Source: Lentimicrobiaceae bacterium (lineage in GTDB: Bacteria > Bacteroidota > Bacteroidia > Bacteroidales > F082). Taken from it: a stretch of DNA of 57,879 nucleotides. The stretch is from the NCBI GenBank assembly GCA_015061365.1, contig SUWS01000010.1, positions 1 to 57,879 of the forward strand, written 5' to 3'. The notes under the pieces are model-generated. The model saw nothing but the letters and a program-made list of their open reading frames with translations. It ran no database searches and was not told the DNA's origin. The number at the start of each line of letters is the position of its first letter. Position 1 is the first letter of the stretch. Of the stretch, positions 9,147 to 17,755 are shown one piece after another. A program made the translations under genes and the position numbers.

Positions 9147-9743
9147 ATGAAAGTATGTGTTTTCTGCGGAAGCAGTATGGGTAACGATGTAAGGTATCAG
9201 GATGCCGCCGTACGTTTAGGTGAGGTGCTCGCTGAAAATGACTGCACATTATATTATGGAGGCGGCAATGTGGGACTGATGAAAGTCATCGCCGACAAGA
9301 TGCTTGAGGAGGGAAAGGAGGTTGTCGGTGTGATGCCTAATCTTATTCTTGATATGGAAATAGGGCATGATGGCGTGACGAAAATGATAGAGACCGATTC
9401 GATGTCGGAGAGAAAGAACCTGCTGATTGATGAGTCGGACGCTTTCATAGCTATGCCCGGTGGCTTCGGAACATTGGACGAACTGTTCGAAATAATAGTG
9501 CTCAATCAGTTACAGATTACTGATAAGCCAGTCGCACTTTATAACGTCATGAATTATTACGACGGTATCATACAATTCATCGACCATGCCGTAAGTCAGG
9601 GATTTATCCGTAAGGGACATCGCGACAATATTATCATCAGCGATGACCCTGAAGTTCTGTTCAGAGAATTAAGCAAACATAAATCAGTCGACATCAAGCA
9701 GTGGATAGAAGATATTAAGGAAGAATCTATGGGTAATTCATAA
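9147..9743 (+). CDS. LOG-family protein (Lonely Guy, nucleotide phosphoribohydrolase-like)
   Basis: This 198-residue Rossmann-fold protein is of the LOG/TIGR00730 family. Members hydrolyse nucleoside 5'-monophosphates (cytokinin ribotides in plants, AMP/IMP-like substrates in bacteria) to base and ribose phosphate. It starts MKVCVFCGSSMG. It has YYGGGNVGLMKVIADKM near residue 36, and the family active-site motif PGGFGTLDELFE near residue 106 with Arg and Glu in place. The ATG at 9147 is chosen; the frame is open 54 bases further up but without family residues. It sits where hydF is often found after hydG, yet is unrelated to HydF. Confidence 0.88.
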   Translation: MKVCVFCGSSMGNDVRYQDAAVRLGEVLAENDCTLYYGGGNVGLMKVIADKMLEEGKEVVGVMPNLILDMEIGHDGVTKMIETDSMSERKNLLIDESDAFIAMPGGFGTLDELFEIIVLNQLQITDKPVALYNVMNYYDGIIQFIDHAVSQGFIRKGHRDNIIISDDPEVLFRELSKHKSVDIKQWIEDIKEESMGNS

Positions 9744-9764
9744 ATTATGGATGACATCTGATAA

Positions 9765-9798
9765 CAAAAAAACCGGACGTTATGCCCGGTTTTTTTTA
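9765..9798. terminator. Bidirectional intrinsic terminator between LOG gene and osmC-like gene
   Basis: AACCGG and CCGGTT form a stem around a nine-base loop, flanked by A and T tracts. It can serve the two convergent genes. Confidence 0.75.
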
Positions 9799-9807
9799 TT
9801 CTGCTTT

Positions 9808-10191
9808 TTAGAATTTCATTATCACATTGATCTTACAGTCTTCGCTCAATGTCTTCTTGACAGGACAAGTCTCAGCTGCTTTCTGTAAGACCACCTTTTC
9901 TTTGTCGGTGTATTCCTGTGTAAAACTGACGATGATGTTAAACTCACTGATTCGACGTGGAGCATCAGCCATAACTCTGTCGACATCTATTGTCATGCCT
10001 TCCAAGTTGATGCCTTTGTTCATCGCAGTATATCCCATCATGGCGAACATACATGCGCCTAATGCTGTAGCTGTTAAATCGATAGGAGAGAATCCGTTGC
10101 CGTTGCCGTCTACTGTAATCTTTGCACCTGAAGGGTTGTGAGTGAATTCACTGCATAAGTTTCCTAAGTATTTTCCTGAAATTGCTGCCAT
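9808..10191 (-). CDS. OsmC/Ohr family protein
   Basis: This 127-residue protein matches the OsmC/Ohr peroxide-reductase superfamily. The two conserved cysteines are present: one in TALGACMFAMMGYTA (about residue 44) and one in AETCPVKKTLSED (about residue 110). The N-terminal SGAKITVDGNGNGFSPIDL is the usual substrate-loop region. Members reduce organic hydroperoxides using thiols. A single gene with its own promoter (-7 element at 10248-10255 on the minus strand), convergent with the LOG gene across a shared terminator. Confidence 0.88.
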   Translation of the reverse strand: MAAISGKYLGNLCSEFTHNPSGAKITVDGNGNGFSPIDLTATALGACMFAMMGYTAMNKGINLEGMTIDVDRVMADAPRRISEFNIIVSFTQEYTDKEKVVLQKAAETCPVKKTLSEDCKINVIMKF

Positions 10192-10247
10192 TGTTCTTAA
10201 GTTTTTTTAGTTATAATTAGTTTTAATTGTCATTTTTTATTACAACG

Positions 10248-10255
10248 CAAAAATA
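10248..10255 (-). promoter_or_regulatory. -7 promoter element of osmC-like gene
   Basis: On the minus strand this reads TATTTTTG, an exact TAnnTTTG match, 57 bases upstream of the start codon. Confidence 0.5.
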
Positions 10256-10348
10256 CATCATTTTGTTGAACTGAGAAGCGAATTTTCATTAGAAATAATC
10301 GATGAGCATATCGATAAAATTTATTATCTTTACAAACTAAATTATTAA

Positions 10349-10843
10349 ATGTATATGAAAAGAATTTTTAGAAAGATCAGTATTATTGTAGTAGCTCTTA
10401 TGTCGTTTACATTCGTATCATGCGGTGGCGACGATTATCCGAGCGAAGGTTATTTTAAAGTTGGCGAAACAACTTATATCACGAACGAGGCACGTCTTAA
10501 CGATTTGGGTTATGACGACGAAAGCGGGTTGTATCAGTTACGACTAACTATGGATAATACCTCTCACAACGATTTTCATTCCATTAACATCTTGTTTTAT
10601 TCTGAGGTGAATAACTATCTTCCAAGCGCTGTGTACTCGTCGTACACATATAACGGCAACTACAAGAACAGATTCAAACGAGGAGCCTGGACGATAGGCG
10701 ATAATATTGAAAACGTCTTCTTGAAAGGCAATGTTAAAGTCACCAAGAATAACGACATTTATAGAATCAACATCAATTGCGAAGATATCGAAGGAAATAA
10801 GATCACCGGAGTTTACGACGGCAAAATACATGTGGTCAATTGA
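10349..10843 (+). CDS. Hypothetical lipoprotein
   Basis: This 164-residue protein has a lipoprotein signal: hydrophobic segment then lipobox FVSC near residue 25, followed by GGDD. The rest is predicted beta-rich (YQLRLTMDNT, INILFYSEV, YRININCEDI), resembling small immunoglobulin-like or lipocalin-like surface lipoproteins of Bacteroidota, but I do not recognise the family. An ATG at 10355 is an equally good start. TATCTTTA at 10325-10332 is one base off the -7 consensus. Followed by a TTAACAATTGACAATT tract. Confidence 0.65.
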   Translation: MYMKRIFRKISIIVVALMSFTFVSCGGDDYPSEGYFKVGETTYITNEARLNDLGYDDESGLYQLRLTMDNTSHNDFHSINILFYSEVNNYLPSAVYSSYTYNGNYKNRFKRGAWTIGDNIENVFLKGNVKVTKNNDIYRININCEDIEGNKITGVYDGKIHVVN

Positions 10844-10955
10844 CAATTGACAATTAACAATTAACAATTGACAATTAGGGTGTAGGAGTAGAGGTTGCTT
10901 TAGCAACCTCATATAATTGTAAATTGTAAATTGTAAACTGTAAATTGTAAATTGT
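10844..10955. repeat. ACAATTAACAATTG / TAAATTGTAAATTG word repeats
   Basis: Two opposed tracts of the ACAATT word surround GAGGTTGCTTTAGCAACCTC, a perfect hairpin that may act as a terminator between convergent genes. Confidence 0.6.
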
Positions 10956-12692
10956 TCAGTTTCTTCCTGATTCCTTGATCATTCTTGAAAGCATATCGTT
11001 AAAGCCTTGTCTCTCGTTAAGAGATTCGAGGCTTTGATGCATTTTATAGCACCAGTGATGATGAGGATCTGCCGGGATGTTGATTTGTTCTCTTTGAGTT
11101 TCATTCCATCTGAATTCGCCGTCCATCGCGATATAATCCTGGATAGGGATGATGACCCACATGGAGGAAGAGTCGAGATGTTGCCTGATGATTTCCTGGC
11201 AAACCCAAGGCTCCGCGAAATAAGGTGCTCCCTCGTGATGACCGAGCATCTCTCTATAGAAGCGGTTTGTGAGTTCGCCGTTTTCTTCCCACCATCCTCT
11301 TAATGTCGAAGTGTCGTGTGTTGAAGTGGTGTCGACGCTGAGATAAGGGTTTTCTCTCGGATTGACGAAGGTCTCTCCATATTTCTTTGGCATACGCTGG
11401 ACCTCCAAACTCAAGATGTTGAGTTGTTGCATCACTTCTGGAACGCAAGCTGGAACCATACCTAAGTCTTCGCCGCATACCATCATATCGCTTGCCTCTA
11501 TAATCTTAGGTAGTTTCTTAAGTGCTTCAGACTTCCAGAGTTCCTCATTTCTGTGATAGAAGAAATCGTCGTATAATTTATTTAACGTATCTTTTTGTGC
11601 ATCGTTCAACTCGTTGTAAGTCTGGGTGAGATGCATATCTATTCTCGGATGGAATTTGTTCTTGTCGTGTTTATCTCTTAAAAACAACCCTTCGATTTGA
11701 GAAGCATTTAGGTCGAGGTTGAAGAGATCCAAAGGTAGTGCGGGAGAGAAATGACCCATTGTGCCTTGGGAATATTCTATCGGTATTTCCCAGATCCGGA
11801 AGAAACCGAGGATGTGGTCGATGCGGTAAGCGTCGAAGTAGCGGCTCATTTGAGTGAGACGATCTCTCCACCATTTGTAATTGTCTTTCTCCATGGCTTC
11901 CCAGTTATATGTCGGGAATCCCCAGTTCTGACCTTCAGTGGCGAAGGCGTCTGGTGGCGCACCTGCCTGACAATCCATATTGAAAAGCTCCGGGTTTGTT
12001 TGTGCATCAACACTGTCGCGACCGATGCCGATAGGAATGTCGCCTTTCAATGCGATGCCTTTGTGATGCATGTAATCGACAGCTTCCTTCAGTTGTTTGT
12101 CTAAGTGATATTGGAGGAAGTGATAGAACTCAGGCTGTTGAACCTTGTCTATTGATCGTTGACAGCAAAATTCGGCGTACGGTATGAGCCAGTCTCTGTT
12201 TTCATTGAAGAAGGTTCTGTAATCGTTTCGGTTTTTGACTTCGTGCCACGTCTGTTCGAAGATCTTCCTGAAGTAAGCGTCTTTAACTTTCATCACCTCG
12301 GGATAATCGACGTAGTCTTTTGCGTTTAAGTAATCTCTCTGCTGTTCGAAATATTCTTTGTCGCTTTCGTTGTAAAGAGTTCCCATCTCTGAGAGATTGA
12401 GATAGATTGGATGCAGAGCTTTCGTCGATATAGCTTTGTATGGATAGGAGTTATCCCACGAGTCATCGGTGCGGGTGTCGTTGATAGGTAAGATCTGGAT
12501 TATCTTCAGTCCGACCTTACTGCACCAGTCCGCCAATAATTTAAGGTCGAGGAACTCACCAATGCCGCAGCTGTATCTGCTTCTCAAGGAGAAAACAGGA
12601 ACGGCAACACCAGCACCTTTCCATCCGTTGCCGATGTTGTCGTTGTTTGTCATTAAGACCTTAAAGACTTTCGTGTCGAATATGTTCTGCAT
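10956..12692 (-). CDS. malQ: 4-alpha-glucanotransferase (amylomaltase, GH77)
   Basis: This 578-residue GH77 enzyme transfers alpha-1,4-glucan segments during maltodextrin and glycogen metabolism. It starts with GVAVPVFSLRSRYSCGIGEFLDLK, the usual first barrel strand. The nucleophile region is FDAYRIDHILGFFRIW, the acid/base region MVCGEDLGMVP, and the third carboxylate STHDTSTLRGWW. All three catalytic acids are present. Many Bacteroidota homologues carry N-terminal starch-binding (CBM20) modules; this one has only the catalytic domain. It is the third gene of hpt-adk-malQ, 30 bp after adk. No signal peptide; cytoplasmic. Confidence 0.93.
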   Translation of the reverse strand: MQNIFDTKVFKVLMTNNDNIGNGWKGAGVAVPVFSLRSRYSCGIGEFLDLKLLADWCSKVGLKIIQILPINDTRTDDSWDNSYPYKAISTKALHPIYLNLSEMGTLYNESDKEYFEQQRDYLNAKDYVDYPEVMKVKDAYFRKIFEQTWHEVKNRNDYRTFFNENRDWLIPYAEFCCQRSIDKVQQPEFYHFLQYHLDKQLKEAVDYMHHKGIALKGDIPIGIGRDSVDAQTNPELFNMDCQAGAPPDAFATEGQNWGFPTYNWEAMEKDNYKWWRDRLTQMSRYFDAYRIDHILGFFRIWEIPIEYSQGTMGHFSPALPLDLFNLDLNASQIEGLFLRDKHDKNKFHPRIDMHLTQTYNELNDAQKDTLNKLYDDFFYHRNEELWKSEALKKLPKIIEASDMMVCGEDLGMVPACVPEVMQQLNILSLEVQRMPKKYGETFVNPRENPYLSVDTTSTHDTSTLRGWWEENGELTNRFYREMLGHHEGAPYFAEPWVCQEIIRQHLDSSSMWVIIPIQDYIAMDGEFRWNETQREQINIPADPHHHWCYKMHQSLESLNERQGFNDMLSRMIKESGRN

Positions 12693-12722
12693 CGTTTATT
12701 ATCTTTTTGATATTGTTTTGTG

Positions 12723-13292
12723 TCAAAGTTTATCAATCACAGAACAAATATCGCTGAAGATATGTTCGATTGTACCTACGCCGTTGATAGGGTGGAGGCA
12801 ATTCTTATCTTGGTAATAATGAAGTACAGGTTTAGTCTTGTTTTCGTATTCGACGAATCTGTGGTGTATTGATTCTATGTTATCATCGGCTCTGCCGCTT
12901 GTCTTGCCGCGTTCTAGCATACGTTCGATGAGGAGTTCTTCAGGTACCTCCAAACTGAGTACGCCGTCGAGTTTCAGGTTGTATCTTTCGAAAAGCTCAT
13001 CCAATATCTCAGCCTGTTTCACGGTGCGAGGGAATCCGTCGAAGAGGAAACCGTCTGTGTTAGGATGGTTGACGATGAACTTCTCTATTATCTCAGTGAC
13101 TATCTCATCGGAAGCGAAACCACCGTGGTTGATGATGTCTTTCACCTTTAATCCAATTTCGGTGCCGGCTGCCATTTCAGCACGAAGGACCTGTCCTGTT
13201 GAGATGTAAGTCAAGTTATATTTCTCCTTTATGAAATCTGACTGAGTTCCTTTGCCTGCACCCGGAGGTCCGAAAATTATTATATTTAACAT
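12723..13292 (-). CDS. adk: Adenylate kinase
   Basis: This 189-residue enzyme interconverts ATP + AMP and 2 ADP. The P-loop GPPGAGKGTQ is at residues 7-16. The AMP-binding segment includes STGQVLRAEM and DGFPRTVKQAE near residues 30-40 and 84-94. The lid is of the short type (RGKTSGRADDN), without the zinc finger or long insertion of other bacterial forms, which fits the length. It lies between hpt (33 bp upstream) and malQ. Confidence 0.96.
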   Translation of the reverse strand: MLNIIIFGPPGAGKGTQSDFIKEKYNLTYISTGQVLRAEMAAGTEIGLKVKDIINHGGFASDEIVTEIIEKFIVNHPNTDGFLFDGFPRTVKQAEILDELFERYNLKLDGVLSLEVPEELLIERMLERGKTSGRADDNIESIHHRFVEYENKTKPVLHYYQDKNCLHPINGVGTIEHIFSDICSVIDKL

Positions 13293-13324
13293 TGCTTAAT
13301 TTATTTTAAATAGATTGTTTCAAA

Positions 13325-13867
13325 TTATTCTACGACCTTATATATTGAACCGTAGTTTCTTCCGTGTTCGTTGTAATCAAGTCCATAGCCAACTATGAAT
13401 TCGTTGCCGATATTCATTCCGATATAATCTATCTTATAGTCGAACTTGAACGCGTTAGGCTTAAACAGCATTGTGGCGATTCGTGCGCTCGACACTTTCA
13501 TCGCGGCTAATTTTTGAAGAAGGCAGTTCATGGTGAAGCCCGAATCGATGATGTCTTCCACGATGACTATGTCGCGACCTTCCAACGAAGAGTTGAGACC
13601 TATGAGTTCTTTTACCTCACAAGTACTTTGTGTCCCGTCGTAAGAAGAATATTTCACGAAAGACGTCTCACAATCGATGGTGAGTTCTTTGAAAAGTTGC
13701 GATGCGAACATGAAAGCTCCGTTGAGCATGACGAGAAAAAGAGGATTCTTGTCTTTATAATCCTCATTGATTTGATTGGCAATGTTTTTAATTACAGATT
13801 CAATTTCCTCTTGAGGAATGTAAGGCTTGAATTCTTTGTCGAGTACTTTTATCGTGTTCGTATCCAT
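13325..13867 (-). CDS. hpt: Hypoxanthine phosphoribosyltransferase
   Basis: This 180-residue purine-salvage enzyme converts hypoxanthine or guanine plus PRPP to IMP or GMP. The PRPP-binding motif IVIVEDIIDSGFTM is near residue 100. The purine-contact region FKFDYKIDYIGMNIGNEFIVGYGLDY follows. PLFLVMLNGAFMFASQL near residue 42 is the conserved first loop. First gene of the leftward hpt-adk-malQ unit, with a -7 element at 13895-13902. Confidence 0.95.
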   Translation of the reverse strand: MDTNTIKVLDKEFKPYIPQEEIESVIKNIANQINEDYKDKNPLFLVMLNGAFMFASQLFKELTIDCETSFVKYSSYDGTQSTCEVKELIGLNSSLEGRDIVIVEDIIDSGFTMNCLLQKLAAMKVSSARIATMLFKPNAFKFDYKIDYIGMNIGNEFIVGYGLDYNEHGRNYGSIYKVVE

Positions 13868-13894
13868 CAGTATTAATTTTTAGAAAATAAAGCG

Positions 13895-13902
13895 CAAATA
13901 TA
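13895..13902 (-). promoter_or_regulatory. -7 promoter element of hpt-adk-malQ
   Basis: Minus strand reads TATATTTG, an exact TAnnTTTG match, 28 bases before the hpt start. Confidence 0.6.
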
Positions 13903-13940
13903 CAAAATTAATGTTTTAATAGATAAAAAAATATCTTTTT

Positions 13941-13967
13941 AGGGGACTTCTATAAATTTCCCGTTTA
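13941..13967. repeat. Solo end of the GGGGACTTCTATAAATT element
   Basis: The sequence GGGGACTTCTATAAATT followed by CCCGTTT equals one terminal inverted repeat of the fold-back elements at 34, 44 and 47 kb, with no body attached. Confidence 0.6.
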
Positions 13968-14062
13968 AAACTTTGAATTTGTGATGTTGGATTAAGGTTC
14001 TTGGCTTAAGGTTCTGAACAAAACCATTACATCGTTGTTTCTGTGAAAAAAAACAACAATAT

Positions 14063-15520
14063 ATGGATGCACAAAAAACAAAATCTATTGCGAAGCTTAG
14101 TGTATTCACTATAGCTATCATGAATGTGACGGCGGTTGTCTCTTTGCGTGGACTTCCAGCCGAGGCCGAATATGGATTAAGTTCGGCGTTTTATTATTTG
14201 TTCGCTGCCGTGGTGTTTCTGATTCCGACGGCGTTGGTTGCCGCCGAGCTCGCGGCGATGTTCTCTGACAAGGAGGGCGGCGTCTTCCGTTGGGTAGGCG
14301 AGGCCTTCGGCAAACGTTTCGGTTTCCTCGCCATCTGGCTGCAATGGTTCCAGAACACGATCTGGTATCCGACGGTACTTACTTTCGGTGCTGTCTCTTT
14401 AGCGTTTATCGGGATGAATCCGACACACGACATGGCACTCGCCAACAACAAAATCTACACTCTCATAGTTGTTCTCGCCATCTATTGGATTGCGACACTT
14501 ATATCAATGAGGGGCATGGATTGGGTCGGTAAGATCTCTAAGATCGGAGGTCTCGTCGGAACTATAATACCAGCGTGTATACTCATTATCCTCGGTATCT
14601 ATTATGTCGCTACAGGCGGACCTATACAGATGGATCTCAGCGGCAGTTTCTGGCCCGACCTCGCTAAGTTAGATAACTTGGTTCTCGCCACGAGTATCTT
14701 CCTCTTCTATGCGGGTATGGAAATGACAGGTGTTCACGTCAAAGAGATGGACAATCCGAGCAAGAGTTATCCGCGCGCTGTTTTCATTGGAGCATTCCTC
14801 ACGGTGATTATCTTCGTGTTAGGAACCTACGCTCTCGGATTCATCATCCCGAAAGATAACATCAACCTCACCCAAAGTCTTTTAATAGGTTTCGACAATT
14901 ATTTCAAATATATTCACGCCTCGTGGTTGTCGCCTGTCATTGCGGTGGCACTTGCCTTCGGCGTTCTTGCCGGTGTCTTGGCGTGGGTGTCGGGTCCTTC
15001 TAAAGGTCTGCTCGTGGTGGGTAAAGCCGGCTATCTTCCTCCGTTCTTCCAGAAGACCAACAAACTCGGAGTACAGAGTAACATATTAATAATACAAGGT
15101 GTCATCGTAACAATACTCAGCCTGCTTTTTGTGGTGATGCCTTCAGTGCAGAGTTTCTATCAGATCCTCTCACAGATGACGGTGCTTCTCTACCTGATAA
15201 TGTATATCCTGATGTTCGCGGCAGCTATCTATCTCCGTTATATAATGAAAGATACTCCTCGTTCCTTCAGAATCGGCAAGAGCGGTAACGGACTGATGTG
15301 GATTGTCGCTGGCGTCGGTTTTATCGGTTCTTTGATAGCTTTCGTCTTGAGTTTCATTCCTCCAGGACAGATAGCTATAGGTAACAAAACAGTATGGTAT
15401 GCTGTGATGTTCGGCGGATGTATCGTCTTTGTCGCTATACCTTTTATTATATATGCGCTGCGTAAGCCGTCATGGAAAGACGAGAGCGGCGAGATTCAAC
15501 CTTTCCACTGGGAGAAATAG
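14063..15520 (+). CDS. APC-family amino-acid antiporter, GadC/glutamate:GABA-like
   Basis: This 485-residue integral membrane protein has about twelve hydrophobic segments. The N-terminal TM1 region (VVSLRGLPAEAEYGLSSAFYY) and TM6 region (FLFYAGMEMTGVHVKEMDNP) match the GadC/glutamate:GABA antiporter branch of the APC superfamily. GadC exchanges extracellular glutamate for intracellular GABA in acid resistance. No glutamate decarboxylase gene lies beside it, so the substrate is uncertain and another amino acid is possible. Stands alone, divergent from hpt and convergent with the sensor kinase. Confidence 0.82.
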   Translation: MDAQKTKSIAKLSVFTIAIMNVTAVVSLRGLPAEAEYGLSSAFYYLFAAVVFLIPTALVAAELAAMFSDKEGGVFRWVGEAFGKRFGFLAIWLQWFQNTIWYPTVLTFGAVSLAFIGMNPTHDMALANNKIYTLIVVLAIYWIATLISMRGMDWVGKISKIGGLVGTIIPACILIILGIYYVATGGPIQMDLSGSFWPDLAKLDNLVLATSIFLFYAGMEMTGVHVKEMDNPSKSYPRAVFIGAFLTVIIFVLGTYALGFIIPKDNINLTQSLLIGFDNYFKYIHASWLSPVIAVALAFGVLAGVLAWVSGPSKGLLVVGKAGYLPPFFQKTNKLGVQSNILIIQGVIVTILSLLFVVMPSVQSFYQILSQMTVLLYLIMYILMFAAAIYLRYIMKDTPRSFRIGKSGNGLMWIVAGVGFIGSLIAFVLSFIPPGQIAIGNKTVWYAVMFGGCIVFVAIPFIIYALRKPSWKDESGEIQPFHWEK

Positions 15521-15543
15521 TAGAGTCTGAGAATATCTTTATG

Positions 15544-15597
15544 GAGACGTACCAATCGCATCAATGAATGATAGACACGGTGTGATTGATGCGTCTC
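15544..15597. repeat. GAGACG palindromic repeat, copy 4
   Basis: Arms GAGACGTACCAATCGCATC and a right arm ending GATTGATGCGTCTC. It sits between the convergent antiporter and sensor kinase genes, where it could also act as a terminator-like hairpin. Confidence 0.7.
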
Positions 15598-15612
15598 CTT
15601 TAAAATCTTTCA

Positions 15613-16905
15613 TCATTTCTTCAAAGAAAACTCGAAGCGTAAACCTCCGTCGGGACGGTTGTTTACCTTTATCGTGCCTCCGTGAAACTGAACGGCGTGC
15701 TTCACTATGGCGAGTCCGAGACCTGTGCCACCTTTCTGTCGTGAACGTCCTTTGTCAACACGATAGAAGCGTTCGAAAAGTCGTGGAAGCTGTTCCTCTT
15801 GAACTCCCTTACCGTCGTCTTCAAAACTGATGCGACATTCTTCATCGTTATTCTCGAGCAACGATATATAAATGTTTCTGCCTTCCGAGTATGCGATGGC
15901 ATTCTCTGTAAGGTTACGGAATATGGATCCTATCAGCGAGATGTTTCCGTCCATCACGACCATCTCGTTGAAGTTTGTATGTAAATTCAATCGTTCTTCC
16001 TTAGGCATGATCTCCAACTCCTCGGCAATCTCCTTAATAATATCATTGACGATAATCCTCTCCTTACTGATAAGCGCGCTGCCGTCTTCCATCCTCGTGA
16101 TGAGCGACACATCGTTAAGAAGTCGGCGCAGACGTTCATTGTTAGTATAACAACGTTCGATAAGCTCCTGGCGTTTCTCGTCACTCAGACTGATGCCCGA
16201 AAGCAAGGTCTCAAGACAAACCTGTATCGACGCGACGGGAGTCTTAAGTTCATGGTTTATGTTGTTGGTAAGCTGTCGTTTAAGAATATCTTTCTCTTGT
16301 TCCGCCTCATAACGCTTGATACGTTCGATATTCTTACCGAGCTTACGAGTGATAAAAAACGCTATCACACTCATCACGACACTGATAGAAATCATCACTA
16401 TGAGAAAATTCCAATCTGCTTTCAAGAGTTCGTCTAACGACGACGAATATGGGATGGCGGTACGCACCACGACACGCTCGCCTTTCGTCGCTGAATAGAA
16501 ATACTCGCGTCCGTCGCTCGCCGACTGTCGCCCGATATGATAGCCGGAACCATTTCTCAAAGCCTGAATTACTTCCGGTCTCTCACGGTGATTGTCAAGA
16601 GAATCTATCAATAAAACATTATCATAGATGACAGCACCCGACAAAGTGATGATGGTAACTCTAAGCTCATCGAAGGGTTTGTTATGCGTCATGATATATT
16701 CCTCGTAAGGCTGACCTTCTTCCACGATCTCAAGCAGATGACGATTATAAAGCTGAAGCTGCGCGCTAAGGAAATCCGATTTATATTGTTGCTCGCGCAG
16801 ATATTGAAATCCAATAAAACAGAAAACGACACTCCATAAGAAGACGATTATCACTAAGAAGAGTCGTTTGTGATACGATAATTTAATCACGGAAGCCATA
16901 ACCAA
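15613..16905 (-). CDS. Sensor histidine kinase, PhoR-like
   Basis: This 430-residue membrane kinase has TM1 at about residues 14-32 and TM2 at about 170-188, with an extracytoplasmic sensor domain between. The dimerisation box is NNINHELKTPVAS, with the phosphoacceptor His near residue 219. An N box (NLTENAIAYS), G1 (DDGKG), F box (LFERFYRVD) and G2 (GGTGLGLAIVKH) complete the ATPase domain. Its 5' end overlaps the response-regulator gene by 23 bp, so they are translationally linked. The position beside the pst genes makes it the likely phosphate sensor, an inference from context. Confidence 0.9.
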   Translation of the reverse strand: MVMASVIKLSYHKRLFLVIIVFLWSVVFCFIGFQYLREQQYKSDFLSAQLQLYNRHLLEIVEEGQPYEEYIMTHNKPFDELRVTIITLSGAVIYDNVLLIDSLDNHRERPEVIQALRNGSGYHIGRQSASDGREYFYSATKGERVVVRTAIPYSSSLDELLKADWNFLIVMISISVVMSVIAFFITRKLGKNIERIKRYEAEQEKDILKRQLTNNINHELKTPVASIQVCLETLLSGISLSDEKRQELIERCYTNNERLRRLLNDVSLITRMEDGSALISKERIIVNDIIKEIAEELEIMPKEERLNLHTNFNEMVVMDGNISLIGSIFRNLTENAIAYSEGRNIYISLLENNDEECRISFEDDGKGVQEEQLPRLFERFYRVDKGRSRQKGGTGLGLAIVKHAVQFHGGTIKVNNRPDGGLRFEFSLKK

Positions 16906-17581
16906 ATCCTGAACGTGTTACAATATAAGAACCATAATTGCCTATCTTTGAACGCAGACGCGTGATGTTAACGTCGATAGTTCTGTCGAGAACCACAACC
17001 TCATCGCTCCACACGCGACTCAGTATCTGCTCACGCGAACATATCTTGCCGCGATGTGAGATAAGATAAGCCAACAACTCAAATTCTTTGCGAGCGAGTT
17101 TCACCTCCTCGCCGTCTATGATGCAACGTTTAAACTCCAAGTCGAGATGCAAGCCATCGACTTTCAAGATATTAGATTTCTCCGTCGATGTAACATTATT
17201 CTTATGAGACGATGTCCTGCGCAAGACGCTCTTCACTCGAGCTATCACATTACGGACAGTATAAGGTTTCATGATATAGTCGTCGGCACCGAGATTTAAC
17301 CCCATAATCATATCGTCCTCCGTGTCGCGAGCCGTACAGAATATAATAGGAATATCGGCAGTCGTGACATCCGACTTCAGCATCTTAGCCATCTTGATGC
17401 CGCTTATCTCACCCATCATAATATCAAGAAGAATAAGCGAATAAGATTTCAGGTCGTATGTCAGAGCCTGTTCCGCACTGAAAGCGATATCGACATCATA
17501 GCCTTCATTTTCAAGATTGAGTTTCAAGACTTCACATAAAGTCTCTTCATCATCGACTATTAAAATACGTTCTGTTGTCAT
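16883..17581 (-). CDS. Response regulator, OmpR/PhoB family
   Basis: This 232-residue regulator has a receiver domain with the acidic pair in LIVDDEE, the phosphoacceptor Asp in SLILLDIMMGE (about residue 54), Thr in FCTARD and Lys in IMKPYT. The C-terminal winged helix has KEFELLAYLISHRGKICSRE and the recognition helix RTIDVNITRLRSKIG. The architecture is that of PhoB. It pairs with the overlapping kinase and diverges from the porin-pst operon. I infer it binds the 11-bp tandem repeats before the porin and symporter genes. Confidence 0.92.
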   Translation of the reverse strand: MTTERILIVDDEETLCEVLKLNLENEGYDVDIAFSAEQALTYDLKSYSLILLDIMMGEISGIKMAKMLKSDVTTADIPIIFCTARDTEDDMIMGLNLGADDYIMKPYTVRNVIARVKSVLRRTSSHKNNVTSTEKSNILKVDGLHLDLEFKRCIIDGEEVKLARKEFELLAYLISHRGKICSREQILSRVWSDEVVVLDRTIDVNITRLRSKIGNYGSYIVTRSGFGYGFRD

Positions 17582-17600
17582 ACCTTATATTATTGTAGTG

Positions 17601-17608
17601 CAAAGTTA
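17601..17608 (-). promoter_or_regulatory. -7 promoter element of the two-component operon
   Basis: Minus strand reads TAACTTTG, an exact TAnnTTTG match, about 20 bases before the response-regulator start. Confidence 0.6.
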
Positions 17609-17675
17609 TTGATAAAAATGAAATTAACGACACATGAAACAACATTTAATAAAAATGTAATATTTTGTCATGGCG

Positions 17676-17733
17676 ATTTAACCGAAGCCTATTTGTTTTG
17701 AAATATTTGTGTAACATCTCCTCTCTACTTTTG
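17676..17733 (+). promoter_or_regulatory. Putative Pho box and promoter, porin-pst operon
   Basis: GAAGCCTA is followed by two 11-bp direct repeats, GTTTTGAAATA (17695-17705) and TTTGTGTAACA (17706-17716), then an exact -7 element TACTTTTG (17726-17733). The whole block aligns without gaps to 22367-22424 before the symporter gene. The tandem 11-bp spacing is that of PhoB sites. Binding by the neighbouring regulator is inferred. Confidence 0.65.
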
Positions 17734-17755
17734 CCGTATCAAAATTTCAAAATAA

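Noticed and set aside
14063..15520. Glutamate-dependent acid-resistance system
   Set aside because: The transporter is GadC-like but no glutamate decarboxylase or glutaminase is nearby, so the pathway cannot be claimed.
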